Assembly: GCA_016703765.1 (NCBI GenBank)
Contig: JADJBL010000008.1
Coordinates: 1 to 64,000, forward strand
Direction: 5' to 3'
Length of the DNA stretch: 64,000 bases
Source of the DNA: Saprospirales bacterium
GTDB taxonomy: Bacteria; Bacteroidota; Bacteroidia; Chitinophagales; Saprospiraceae
Shown here: positions 8,396-16,235 of the stretch, in pieces
Layout: every line of letters starts with the position of its first letter
Numbering within the stretch: the first letter of the stretch is position 1
Position numbers and translations under genes: made by a program
The notes under the pieces: model-generated
Seen by the model: only the letters and a program-made list of their open reading frames with translations
Told to the model about the DNA's origin: nothing
Database searches by the model: none

Positions 8396-9488
8396 CGACG
8401 ATCGACCTCCAGTTAATATCCCGGTAAGTGTCGAAGATCAAGGCGCCCACCGCGCTGAACAAAAAAGCCAGGGCGGTCGCGGCCAACACGATGATCATCC
8501 GCTTGGGCCGCGATTTTATGATGGGAAGGGCGGCTTCCTCCACCAGATGGATGGCCGGGAAAGGAGACTCCTGCGCCGTCCGGATCTGCTTGTATCGCTC
8601 TTTGTCCTCCCCCATCTGCTTGCTGGCTTCGAGGTGGATCTGCACCAGCATCTCCACCGTAGCCATTCCCTGGTTGAATTTCTCCAGCTTGTCCCGAAGC
8701 AGGTTTACTTCCTGTTGTCCGCCCTGCACCGCGGCCCTGAGGTTGGTGATCGTATCGCGCGACACGCTGGCCGCACTCCGGAAGACCTCGAGCCTTGCCG
8801 TGCTGTTGTTCAACCTGGCCTCCGCCTCGGCCAGCAAAGTGGCCAGGAGCTCGCTCTGGGTTTCGGTATTGAAAACTCCGTACTTGGAGCGGACCGTCAT
8901 CAAGCTATCGTTGAGCATGCCCAATTGCCGCTCTTTTTCCAGAATATTTGACTCGTATGCCTTGAGCAGTTCGGTCTGGCTGTTCTTGATGAGCCGTTGC
9001 CCGATCTCGTCCACCTTGGTCCGGGCGGCGCTGGCCATGTGAGCGGCTAGCTGCTTGTCCCGGTCTTCGACCGAAATCTGGATGGCGTCGTATTTGGTCT
9101 TTTGAACCTTGTAAAGCTTGTCCAGCTTCAATCGTACATAATAAGGCGCCTTGATATTGGTGGTATCTATGTCGTAATGTTGGTATAGTTTGAAAGTCCG
9201 GATTAAGAAATCCGCAAGTTCGTTGGAGGTGGCGATGGTCATGATGCGGTCGATATCTTCGTCCTCGCCGTAATACTCCATGGCCTCGTTGGTCGTGCCG
9301 AACATGCGCTCCGGCATGGCCAGATCGGGGCTGGCGGCGTAGAAGATCGTGGAAGATTGGTAGTAAACCGGCAACAACAACACGATGATCACGCTACCGA
9401 CCGCAGCGATCAGGGTGGTGAGGAGGATTGGTTTTTTCCATTTAAACAGGGTTTGTACTACCCCCAGCAAGCTATCCTTGTACTCCAT
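8385..9488 (-). CDS. Wzz/GNVR-type chain length determinant protein
   Basis: A 367-aa protein with the usual Wzz layout: a cytoplasmic N-terminus, TM helix 1 (PILLTTLIAAVGSVIIVLLL) near residues 20-40, a long coiled-coil periplasmic domain (about 160-300, rich in Glu/Leu/Arg), and a C-terminal segment with PAIHLVEEAALP followed by TM helix 2 (IIVLAATALAFLFSAVGALIF). No C-terminal tyrosine kinase domain is present. It probably controls the length of the glycan handled by the adjacent ligase/polymerase and flippase. Confidence 0.88.
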   Translation of the reverse strand: MEYKDSLLGVVQTLFKWKKPILLTTLIAAVGSVIIVLLLPVYYQSSTIFYAASPDLAMPERMFGTTNEAMEYYGEDEDIDRIMTIATSNELADFLIRTFKLYQHYDIDTTNIKAPYYVRLKLDKLYKVQKTKYDAIQISVEDRDKQLAAHMASAARTKVDEIGQRLIKNSQTELLKAYESNILEKERQLGMLNDSLMTVRSKYGVFNTETQSELLATLLAEAEARLNNSTARLEVFRSAASVSRDTITNLRAAVQGGQQEVNLLRDKLEKFNQGMATVEMLVQIHLEASKQMGEDKERYKQIRTAQESPFPAIHLVEEAALPIIKSRPKRMIIVLAATALAFLFSAVGALIFDTYRDINWRSIVDGR

Positions 9489-9550
9489 TCCGTCGTATTA
9501 TTTCGCAAAAGTAGGAAAATGCCCTGAGTAAATGGCCGGGCGGCCTTTTT

Positions 9551-9577
9551 AAGACTGCTGCCTGCGGCAGCAGAATG
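9551..9577. terminator. Hairpin between flippase and Wzz genes
   Basis: CTGCTGCC/GGCAGCAG with a TGC loop (9555-9573), flanked by AAGAC/GTCTT which extends the stem. On the minus strand it follows the flippase stop and precedes the Wzz start, so it may attenuate transcription inside the operon. Confidence 0.5.
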
Positions 9578-9581
9578 TCTT

Positions 9582-11043
9582 TTAAAAATCATTTAAATTT
9601 CCTTTTCGAAATTCAGCAAGCGCACCCCGCAACGGCAGCAGCCGGAAAACGAGTGCCATTACAATACTCCCAGCCACTCCCGCCATAAAACGAAACTGCC
9701 ATTGGGCAGCGGCATTCCATTCGGAGAGGAAAAAGAACAGGAAACCCACGGCCACGGCGAATAAGGCCTGCCGGAGCATCGCCCCCCCTGTCGGCATCAG
9801 CCCGAGCATCCGCTTGGCGAGGACCATTTGCCCAATCCAAATCAAGGCCTGGGTGATTAGGGTGGCAATCGCCGCCCCGAAGGCTTTGTAGTGCGGAATG
9901 AGCAGTAAATTCAGGGTGAAATTAAGGGCTATCCCTACGAGAAACAGGCGGTTCATGGGACCCAGCCGGCCGTTCGCGGTGAGCAGGGCGCCGAAAATGT
10001 AGGCGCCGCTCATGGCCACAAAACTGAGCATCAAATACCCGAGCACATCTCCCCAATAGGGCGTGGCATCGGGGTAAAGCCAGGCTGCTATTTCATTCCG
10101 GAAAAAAAACACGCCCAGACTCAAAGACCAGGCGCCGGCCATGATGAGCTGAAAACTGGTCTCCAGTAAAGGCCCGATCGACCCTTTGGTTTTTAGCAAT
10201 CGGGCGAACATCGGCAACAACAAAGAGGCAAACAGGTAGCCGACCATATTGCTCGCGTCGAGCAATCGGTAAGCGGAGGCGTAAACGCCCGTTTCGTGCT
10301 TGCCGTCGGGCAACATGCGCTCCAGCATCACCGCGTCCAGACGGGTGTATAGAGTCATGAGCAGGATCACCAGGGCAAAGGGGAAGCTCTTTTTCAGCAA
10401 CCACCACACCAGCGGCGGCCGCCATCGAAACCTGATTGCCGTTAAATGCCCCCTCAGCACTGCGAATGCGATCAGGGCCGTAATCCCCACGGCCCATACC
10501 TGCCCGTACACCAGCCATTCGATCTGAAAAGGCCCGACCCTGGCTTTCCATCAACAGCAAACCGCCTACCAGAAAAATCAGCAAGAGCCGGTCGAGCGCC
10601 GAGAGCAGGCTGTCCGTGCGATAAAAACCGAGGCCGGAGATGTTGGATCGCAAAAACAGCAGGAGGGAACTCAGCACCTGCACAAACAGGACCCAGAACA
10701 GGAGGGGCCAAATCTCGGCCCCGTAGCCGAGCGCCAAAGCGACCACCATGGCCAGCACGAGGTAGGCCGCGCTGAGCGCCAACTTGACCAGCAACAGGTT
10801 GGGAAAATACTTTCCGAGCAGTTGCCGGTGCTGCGAAATAGCCCGGTTATTGAAATTCTGGATGCCGAAATCGTGGACGATCTGCAGCAGCAGGGCGAGG
10901 TTGAAAAAGGTGAAATACAAACCGTAGGCCTCCGTCCCCACCTGGTTTTGCACCGTCCTGTCGATCCCGAAGATATAAAAGGGCTTGACCAGGAGGTTCA
11001 AAACCAGCAGCAGGGCGATGTTGAGGAGGAATTCGCGTTTCAT
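9582..11043 (-). CDS. Oligosaccharide flippase (MOP/Wzx type), frameshifted
   Basis: A polysaccharide exporter of about 487 aa when read through one frameshift. The first part (from the ATG at 11043, KREFLLNIALLLVLNLLVKPFY) and the second part (ending EFRKGNLNDF) are consecutive halves of one multi-spanning MATE/MOP protein that would flip undecaprenyl-linked sugar units. The reading frame changes at the four-base run 10527-10530 (AAAA on plus, TTTT on the coding strand). Removing one base gives GRAFQIEWLVYGQ and restores the frame. The start overlaps the mnmG stop by 4 nt. The likely cause is a sequencing indel rather than loss of function. Confidence 0.82.
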
Positions 11044-12905
11044 CGGCCCATGTGCACGAGCAGGATCGAAATATCCGCCGGCGAGACGCCGCTGATGCGG
11101 CTGGCCTGACCGATGGTGCGGGGACGAACTTTCGAGAGCTTTTCGCGCGCTTCTTTCGACAGGGAACCCAGTTGGCGGTAGTCGAAATCGTCGAAGATGC
11201 GCACTTCTTCCAGGCGGTTCATTTTATTGACCATCTCCTGCTCCTTGCGGATATAGCCCTCGTATTTCATGTTGATCTCCGCTTGTTCGGCAAATTCCAC
11301 GGGGTATTGTACGAGGAATTGATCGAGCTCGGGCAGGGCCACCCGGAGGTCCGGGATATTGACGTTGGGGCGCAGCAGCACGGTATGGAGCTTCACCTTC
11401 TGCTTGAGCGTGGCGGAATCCGCGCGTTCGAGCAGGGATTGGAGCTGTTCAGGATCGACGCTGGTTTCGAGGAAGTATTTTTCGATCGCCGCGGCGGCCT
11501 CCTGCTTGGCGCGCACGAGGACCATTCGCTCTTCCAGGCCCACCATACCCAGCTCGTGGACCAGCGGGGTGAGGCGCAGGTCGGCGTTGTCCTGGCGCAG
11601 CAGGATGCGGTATTCGGCGCGGGAGGTGAACATCCGGTAGGGCTCTTCCGTGCCCTTGTTCACCAGGTCGTCGATGAGCACCCCGATGTATGCCTCGGAG
11701 CGCTTGAGGATAAAGGGTTCCTTTTCCGCCATCGCCAAATGGGCGTTGATGCCGGCCATCAGGCCCTGGCATCCCGCTTCTTCGTAACCCGTCGTGCCAT
11801 TGATCTGGCCCGCGAAAAACAGGTTTTTGACCAAATGGGTCTCCAGCGACAATTTGAGCTGGTTGGGCGGAAAATAGTCGTATTCAATAGCATAGCCCGG
11901 GCGGAACATCTTGGCGTGCTCCAGCCCCGGGATCATGCGCAGGGCTTTGTACTGCACGTCTTCCGGCAGAGAGGAGGAAAATCCGTTGATGTAGATCTCG
12001 CAGGTATCCCAGCCTTCGGGTTCGATGAAGAGCTGGTGCCGGTCGCGGTCGGCGAAGCGGTCGATCTTGTCTTCGATCGAAGGGCAATACCGCGGCCCGC
12101 GACCCTGTATCCGGCCGTTGAACATAGGCGAGCGGTCGAAGCCCGTCCGGAGCATATCGTGCACCTGTTGGTTGGTGTACGTAATATGGCAGGGCAGCTG
12201 CTTTTCGATCTTCGGAGTATCGGAGTAGGAAAACTTCCCTCCCTCGGCATCGCCTTCCTGGATTTCCATTTTGGAATAATCGAGGGAGCGGCCGTCGAGC
12301 CGCGGTGGGGTGCCGGTTTTCATACGGCCCGCTTCGAAGCCCAGTTCGATGAGTTGTTCGGTGATGCCCTTTGCCGCTTTTTCGCCTGCGCGTCCGCCGC
12401 CGAACTGTTTTTCGCCTATATGGATGATGCCGTTGAGGAAGGTGCCGTTGGTCAGCACCACGGCCTTGCCGGGAATCTCCAAACCCATCGCCGTGCGCAC
12501 CCCGCACACCGCGCCGTCTTTGACGATCAGGCCGCCGACCATTTCCTGCCAGAAGTCGATATTGGGGTGTTCTTCCAGCATCTGGCGCCACTTGAGGGCG
12601 AAGCGCATCCGGTCGCTTTGGGCTCGGGGGCTCCACATGGCAGGCCCTTTGGAGCGGTTGAGCATGCGAAACTGCACCATGGTATGGTCGGTGACGATGC
12701 CGGAATATCCTCCCAACGCGTCGATCTCGCGCACGATCTGGCCCTTTGCCACGCCACCCATTGCAGGGTTGCAGGACATTTGGGCGATGGTCTGCATGTT
12801 CATCGTCACCAGCAGCACCTTCGAGCCGAGATTAGCTGCGGCTACGGCCGCTTCACATCCGGCATGTCCGGCGCCCACCACAATCACATCGTATTCCGGG
12901 AACAT
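11040..12905 (-). CDS. mnmG: tRNA uridine-5-carboxymethylaminomethyl modification enzyme MnmG (GidA)
   Basis: A 621-aa FAD protein that works with MnmE to install the cmnm5 group on U34 of tRNAs. The N-terminus shows the dinucleotide-binding VVGAGHAGCEAAVAAA, followed by conserved SCNPAMGGVAKGQIVREIDA and GTFLNGIIHIGEKQFGGGR. The GidA signature GQINGTTGYEEAGCQGLMAGINA lies in the middle, and the C-terminal helical domain ends with SRISGVSPADISILLVHM. Length and motifs match the family. It is the first gene of a minus-strand run into polysaccharide genes, with 4-nt overlap to the flippase gene. Confidence 0.97.
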   Translation of the reverse strand: MFPEYDVIVVGAGHAGCEAAVAAANLGSKVLLVTMNMQTIAQMSCNPAMGGVAKGQIVREIDALGGYSGIVTDHTMVQFRMLNRSKGPAMWSPRAQSDRMRFALKWRQMLEEHPNIDFWQEMVGGLIVKDGAVCGVRTAMGLEIPGKAVVLTNGTFLNGIIHIGEKQFGGGRAGEKAAKGITEQLIELGFEAGRMKTGTPPRLDGRSLDYSKMEIQEGDAEGGKFSYSDTPKIEKQLPCHITYTNQQVHDMLRTGFDRSPMFNGRIQGRGPRYCPSIEDKIDRFADRDRHQLFIEPEGWDTCEIYINGFSSSLPEDVQYKALRMIPGLEHAKMFRPGYAIEYDYFPPNQLKLSLETHLVKNLFFAGQINGTTGYEEAGCQGLMAGINAHLAMAEKEPFILKRSEAYIGVLIDDLVNKGTEEPYRMFTSRAEYRILLRQDNADLRLTPLVHELGMVGLEERMVLVRAKQEAAAAIEKYFLETSVDPEQLQSLLERADSATLKQKVKLHTVLLRPNVNIPDLRVALPELDQFLVQYPVEFAEQAEINMKYEGYIRKEQEMVNKMNRLEEVRIFDDFDYRQLGSLSKEAREKLSKVRPRTIGQASRISGVSPADISILLVHMGR

Positions 12906-13022
12906 TTGGGTAATTTTCTTTTTTGGTACGCAGATTTTTTAAGATTGTTTATGATCCGCACAAATCAATCATAACCAACCATTAACCATCATAACAAACT
13001 CCGTGTACATAAAAAATGACTG

Positions 13023-13030
13023 CAAAGTTA
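13023..13030 (-). promoter_or_regulatory. -7 element TAACTTTG of mnmG
   Basis: Exact TAnnTTTG on the minus strand, about 118 nt upstream of the mnmG ATG. It lies back to back with the M15 peptidase promoter at 13032-13039. The leader contains imperfect repeats of TTATGATTG type. Confidence 0.5.
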
Positions 13031-13031
13031 A

Positions 13032-13039
13032 TACTTTTG
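13032..13039 (+). promoter_or_regulatory. -7 element TACTTTTG of the M15 peptidase (leaderless)
   Basis: Exact TAnnTTTG ending 5 nt before the ATG at 13045. This rules out the longer reading frame starting at 13003 and supports 13045 as the start. Confidence 0.6.
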
Positions 13040-13044
13040 ACACT

Positions 13045-13812
13045 ATGAAAACATGGACCTTCTTTCTGCTCGCCACGCTCTCCTGTGCGCATACTTCTAC
13101 AGAACAAAAACCTGCACCGTCTGTTTCTTTTGGCCAGAGCATAGATTTTCCTAGCCTCGATTATATCATGGGCAAATTCGATCCGGCAAAACACCCGGAT
13201 TTCATGCTCATCCCGACGAGCTATGCGGACCGGGAGGGTTTGTATTTGCGAAAAGACGTTTTCGAAGCTTATAAAAAAATGCACGCAGCCGCAAAAGCTG
13301 CGGAGGTTAAGCTGGTGATCATTTCGGCCACCCGCCCTTTTAATTACCAAAAAGGCATTTGGGAGGCAAAATGGAACGGCAGCAGGTTGGTAGAAGGGAA
13401 GGACCTGTCGAAGACGATCGCCGACCCCAAATTGCGGGCGCTGAAGATCCTGGAATACAGCTCCATGCCCGGCACCTCCCGCCACCACTGGGGCACCGAT
13501 TTCGACCTCAACGATCTGGAGAACGCCTATTTCACCTCCGGCGAAGGCGCCAAGGTTTATCAATGGCTGGCGGCGAATGCGGCCGAATACGGCTTTTGTC
13601 AGGTCTATTCCCCGAAAGGCGCCGAGCGCCCTCATGGTTACAACGAAGAGAAATGGCACTGGTCTTACCTGCCCGTCGCCAAGCAACTCAGCGATTTTGC
13701 CGCGGCCAACCTGAAGGACGAATTGATCGCCGGTTTCCAGGGCGCGGAAACGGCGCAAGGTATCGGCGTGGTGGAGAAATATGTGCTGGGCATAAACCCC
13801 GCCTGCCGGTAG
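13045..13812 (+). CDS. M15 family D-alanyl-D-alanine carboxypeptidase lipoprotein
   Basis: A 255-aa predicted lipoprotein (KTWTFFLLATLSC lipobox, Cys about residue 12). The catalytic domain is VanY/M15B-like: SRHHWGTDFDLND carries the zinc His and Asp, and EKWHWSYLP carries the third ligand region (WHW). It should cleave D-Ala-D-Ala or related peptide links in peptidoglycan at the cell envelope. I chose the ATG at 13045 because it begins the signal peptide and sits 5 nt after a TACTTTTG promoter element. Confidence 0.88.
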   Translation: MKTWTFFLLATLSCAHTSTEQKPAPSVSFGQSIDFPSLDYIMGKFDPAKHPDFMLIPTSYADREGLYLRKDVFEAYKKMHAAAKAAEVKLVIISATRPFNYQKGIWEAKWNGSRLVEGKDLSKTIADPKLRALKILEYSSMPGTSRHHWGTDFDLNDLENAYFTSGEGAKVYQWLAANAAEYGFCQVYSPKGAERPHGYNEEKWHWSYLPVAKQLSDFAAANLKDELIAGFQGAETAQGIGVVEKYVLGINPACR

Positions 13813-13854
13813 AGTTATAATAGAGTTAATAAATGGACCTTTCTTTAATAATTC

Positions 13855-13924
13855 TAACCGCGAAGGCGCTAAGGACGCTAAGAAAATATTCGCACTCTTA
13901 GCGTCCTTAGCGCCTTCGCGGTTA
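13855..13924. repeat. Perfect 29-bp inverted repeat built of octads
   Basis: Arms 13855-13883 and 13896-13924 are perfectly complementary around a 12-nt loop. Each arm has 8-nt units CGCGAAGG, CGCTAAGG, ACGCTAAG. It lies between convergent genes and may serve as a bidirectional terminator, although no long T tract follows. Confidence 0.85.
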
Positions 13925-13943
13925 AAATTTGAATATCAGTTAA

Positions 13944-14591
13944 TTACAATTCCGTTTTCCCCGTCAACAAAGCCGAATAGTTCCTCAACATTCCGTTGTA
14001 CATGTCCATCAGCCCCCTGTTAGTTTGGGTGGCCCCGGAGATGGCGTCGAGCCGCACCCCTCCGAAAGTGTAGCTTTCCCGGTCGGGCATTTCGAGTTGG
14101 AGCAATTGCCCGTCGGCTGAGAGTTTCATGCCTGCGAATTGTCCCTGAAACCAGTCCAGGGTGATGTCGGCGCCGTAGGTCCTGGTCTCCGCCCGATGAA
14201 AGAAGCAGACGTCGACAATGGTCTTATCGGTTTCATCCATGACCAGATAACCCCAAATGGGGCCGTAATGTCCGACGCCCTCCATGTACAGGACGTCGAT
14301 CGAAGGGTGGTTTTTCAATTTCCAAAAGGGGACTTTCTTAATTGTCTGTTCCCTGAATTGTTTGTGGAGCTTTTTGCCAAAATCGACGAATCGCTTGAGT
14401 TCCTTGGGTTTTCCCTTGACCAGGGCGTAAGGGATCAGTTCCTTTTCCAGATTTTGCAGGGTAATGCCCGGATACCTTCTGGATAAAGCGGTGACCAGTT
14501 CTTCTTTCTGCGAGGAAGGAAGGAGGGGCTGCCCGATACTTGAAAAGCAAAGGAAAAGGCCCATTGCCGTAAATAACAGATGCGTGCGCAT
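13944..14591 (-). CDS. Exported FMN-binding domain protein (NqrC/RnfG-like)
   Basis: A 215-aa protein with a signal peptide (HLLFTAMGLFLCFSSIGQ). The C-terminal half is an FMN_bind domain: GHYGPIWGYLVMD resembles the conserved loop of NqrC, and VRLDAISGATQTNRGLMDM contains the S-G-A-T motif whose Thr is covalently flavinylated by ApbE in this family. It would be an extracytoplasmic electron-transfer flavoprotein. No nqr/rnf subunits or apbE are adjacent, so its partner is unknown. The start lies directly opposite the thioredoxin-family gene region (divergent). Confidence 0.8.
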   Translation of the reverse strand: MRTHLLFTAMGLFLCFSSIGQPLLPSSQKEELVTALSRRYPGITLQNLEKELIPYALVKGKPKELKRFVDFGKKLHKQFREQTIKKVPFWKLKNHPSIDVLYMEGVGHYGPIWGYLVMDETDKTIVDVCFFHRAETRTYGADITLDWFQGQFAGMKLSADGQLLQLEMPDRESYTFGGVRLDAISGATQTNRGLMDMYNGMLRNYSALLTGKTEL

Positions 14592-14692
14592 TGCGGATTC
14601 AATTGAGGATTGAGTACTTTGGAGTCAAGAGAGAGGCAATCATAAAACCTTTTACCTACGAAGGAGGTTGCTTAAATAAACAGAAAAATACG

Positions 14693-15247
14693 ATGGCTTA
14701 TACCGAATCTACGATGTTGCAACTGGGCACCCGCGCGCCCGAATTTTCCCTCCCCGACACCGTCTCCGGCCGGGTGCTGTCCCTGGCAGACGTCAAAACC
14801 GATAAAGGACTGGTGGTCATGTTTTTATGCAACCATTGCCCCTACGTCATCCATGTCAACCCTGAGATTGTTCGGCTGTCAAAGGACTACCTCGCCAAGG
14901 GAATCGGCTTTGTCGCCATCAGCTCCAACGATGTAGAAAAATATCCGGAGGATTCGCCCGAACTCATGAAGGAGCTTGCGATCAAGCTGGGCTACCCCTT
15001 CCCCTATCTCTTCGACGAAAGCCAGGACGTAGCCCATGCCTACGATGCCGCCTGTACGCCCGATTTTTTTGTGTTTGACAGGGAGATGAACCTGGCCTAC
15101 CGCGGTCGCCTCGACGACTCCCGCCCGAAAAACGACAACCCCCTCACCGGTAAGGATCTCCGTGCCGCCCTGGACGCGGTGCTGGCCGGCAAGCCGGTAT
15201 CGGAGGTGCAATATCCGAGCGGGGGGTGTAATATCAAATGGCGGTAG
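14693..15247 (+). CDS. Thioredoxin-fold protein (AhpC/TSA-like)
   Basis: A 184-aa cytoplasmic redox protein. GTRAPEFSLPDTVSG is the typical redoxin start; LVVMFLCNHCPYVIHVNPEI holds a CxxC pair (CNHC) characteristic of the 'thioredoxin family protein' group, and GIGFVAISSNDVEKYPEDSP is the following beta-strand. CTPDFFVFD contains the conserved cis-Pro. I chose the ATG at 14693 because the upstream 34 codons have no similarity to the family. It reduces disulfides or peroxides; the precise substrate is unknown. Confidence 0.85.
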   Translation: MAYTESTMLQLGTRAPEFSLPDTVSGRVLSLADVKTDKGLVVMFLCNHCPYVIHVNPEIVRLSKDYLAKGIGFVAISSNDVEKYPEDSPELMKELAIKLGYPFPYLFDESQDVAHAYDAACTPDFFVFDREMNLAYRGRLDDSRPKNDNPLTGKDLRAALDAVLAGKPVSEVQYPSGGCNIKWR

Positions 15248-15270
15248 AGCCGCGATACTTCGCGGCTCTA
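15245..15270. terminator. Hairpin that contains the stop codons of both convergent genes
   Basis: TAGAGCCGCG and CGCGGCTCTA pair perfectly around ATACTT. The outermost TAG on each strand is the stop codon of the flanking gene: the thioredoxin-fold gene on plus, the lpxD-like gene on minus. Confidence 0.75.
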
Positions 15271-16203
15271 CTTGGAATAAAATTCCTTGAAAAACTCCGG
15301 CAAATGCCGCAGCGCGGCCAGCTCGCGATACCGGATACCCGATTCTTCGGCGGGAGAGCCGAAATAGGTCTTGCCGCCTTCCAGGTCTTTGGACACGCCG
15401 GCGCCGGCCAATACGACGGCGCCTCTTCCGATGCGGACGGCCTGGATGACCCCCACCTGTCCATATAGCACGACCTCGTCTTCGATGATGGTTTTCCCTC
15501 CGATGCCCACCTGGCCCGCGATGAGACAGTTTTTGCCGATCACGGCGCCGTGGCCCACGTGCACCTGGCAGTCGAGCTTGGTGCCCTCGCCAATGACCGT
15601 ATCACCCGACACGCCTTTGTTGATGGTGCAGCCCGCGCCGATCTCCACGCGGTCTTCGATGAGCACCCGGCCGCCGGAGCGCCATTTGATAAAGCCCTTT
15701 TCCGTTTTTTTGTAGTAAAAGGCGTCGGTGCCGATCAAGGCGCCGGGCTGGATGGTGACGTGCTCCCCGATCACCGTGTGCTCGCCGATGTAGGCGTTGG
15801 CCTGGATATGCGAATGGGCGCCGATCCGGACATGCCGGGCGATGACCACATTCGGCTCGATGATGGCCGTGGGGTGGATATGGGCATCCTCGCTGATCAT
15901 TGCCTTGAGGGGTTCTAAAGGCCGAAATTCTCTAACCAGGGAGTCGTATGCGAGAAAGGGATTTTCGCAAACCAAAATGGCCTTGCCATCGGGGCAGATG
16001 CCCGGCTCGCTGAGGATGATGATCGTAGCCTGGGAACTCAGCGCCTTCATGAAATATTTGGCCACATCGGCAAACGTGACATCCCCGGGCTCCACTTTGT
16101 GGATCTCGTTGACGCCCGTGGCTACGAGGGTTTCATCGCCGATCAGGGTCGCTCCGATCTTCTTCGCCAGCTCTTGGACTGGGATAGGGTATGGAAACTT
16201 CAT
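15268..16203 (-). CDS. lpxD: LpxD-like UDP-3-O-(acyl)glucosamine N-acyltransferase
   Basis: A 311-aa left-handed beta-helix acyltransferase. An N-terminal uridine-binding-like domain (residues 1-100, EIHKVEPGDVTFAD) is followed by hexapeptide repeats (about 105-290), with HVGHGAVIGKNCLIAGQVGIGG aligning to the LpxD active site where the catalytic His lies. LpxD adds the second acyl chain to UDP-3-O-acyl-glucosamine in lipid A synthesis. The protein is somewhat shorter than the E. coli enzyme (341 aa), and Bacteroidota often carry two LpxD-like genes, so this may be the paralogue rather than the main lpxD. Confidence 0.8.
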   Translation of the reverse strand: MKFPYPIPVQELAKKIGATLIGDETLVATGVNEIHKVEPGDVTFADVAKYFMKALSSQATIIILSEPGICPDGKAILVCENPFLAYDSLVREFRPLEPLKAMISEDAHIHPTAIIEPNVVIARHVRIGAHSHIQANAYIGEHTVIGEHVTIQPGALIGTDAFYYKKTEKGFIKWRSGGRVLIEDRVEIGAGCTINKGVSGDTVIGEGTKLDCQVHVGHGAVIGKNCLIAGQVGIGGKTIIEDEVVLYGQVGVIQAVRIGRGAVVLAGAGVSKDLEGGKTYFGSPAEESGIRYRELAALRHLPEFFKEFYSK

Positions 16204-16235
16204 CTTTTCAACTTTTCAACTCTTCAACTAAAATT
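16204..16235. repeat. Octad tandem repeat (single arm)
   Basis: Units CTTTTCAA, CTTTTCAA, CTCTTCAA, CTAAAATT in 8-nt register fill the gap between the polA stop and the lpxD-like start. There is no complementary arm. Confidence 0.7.
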
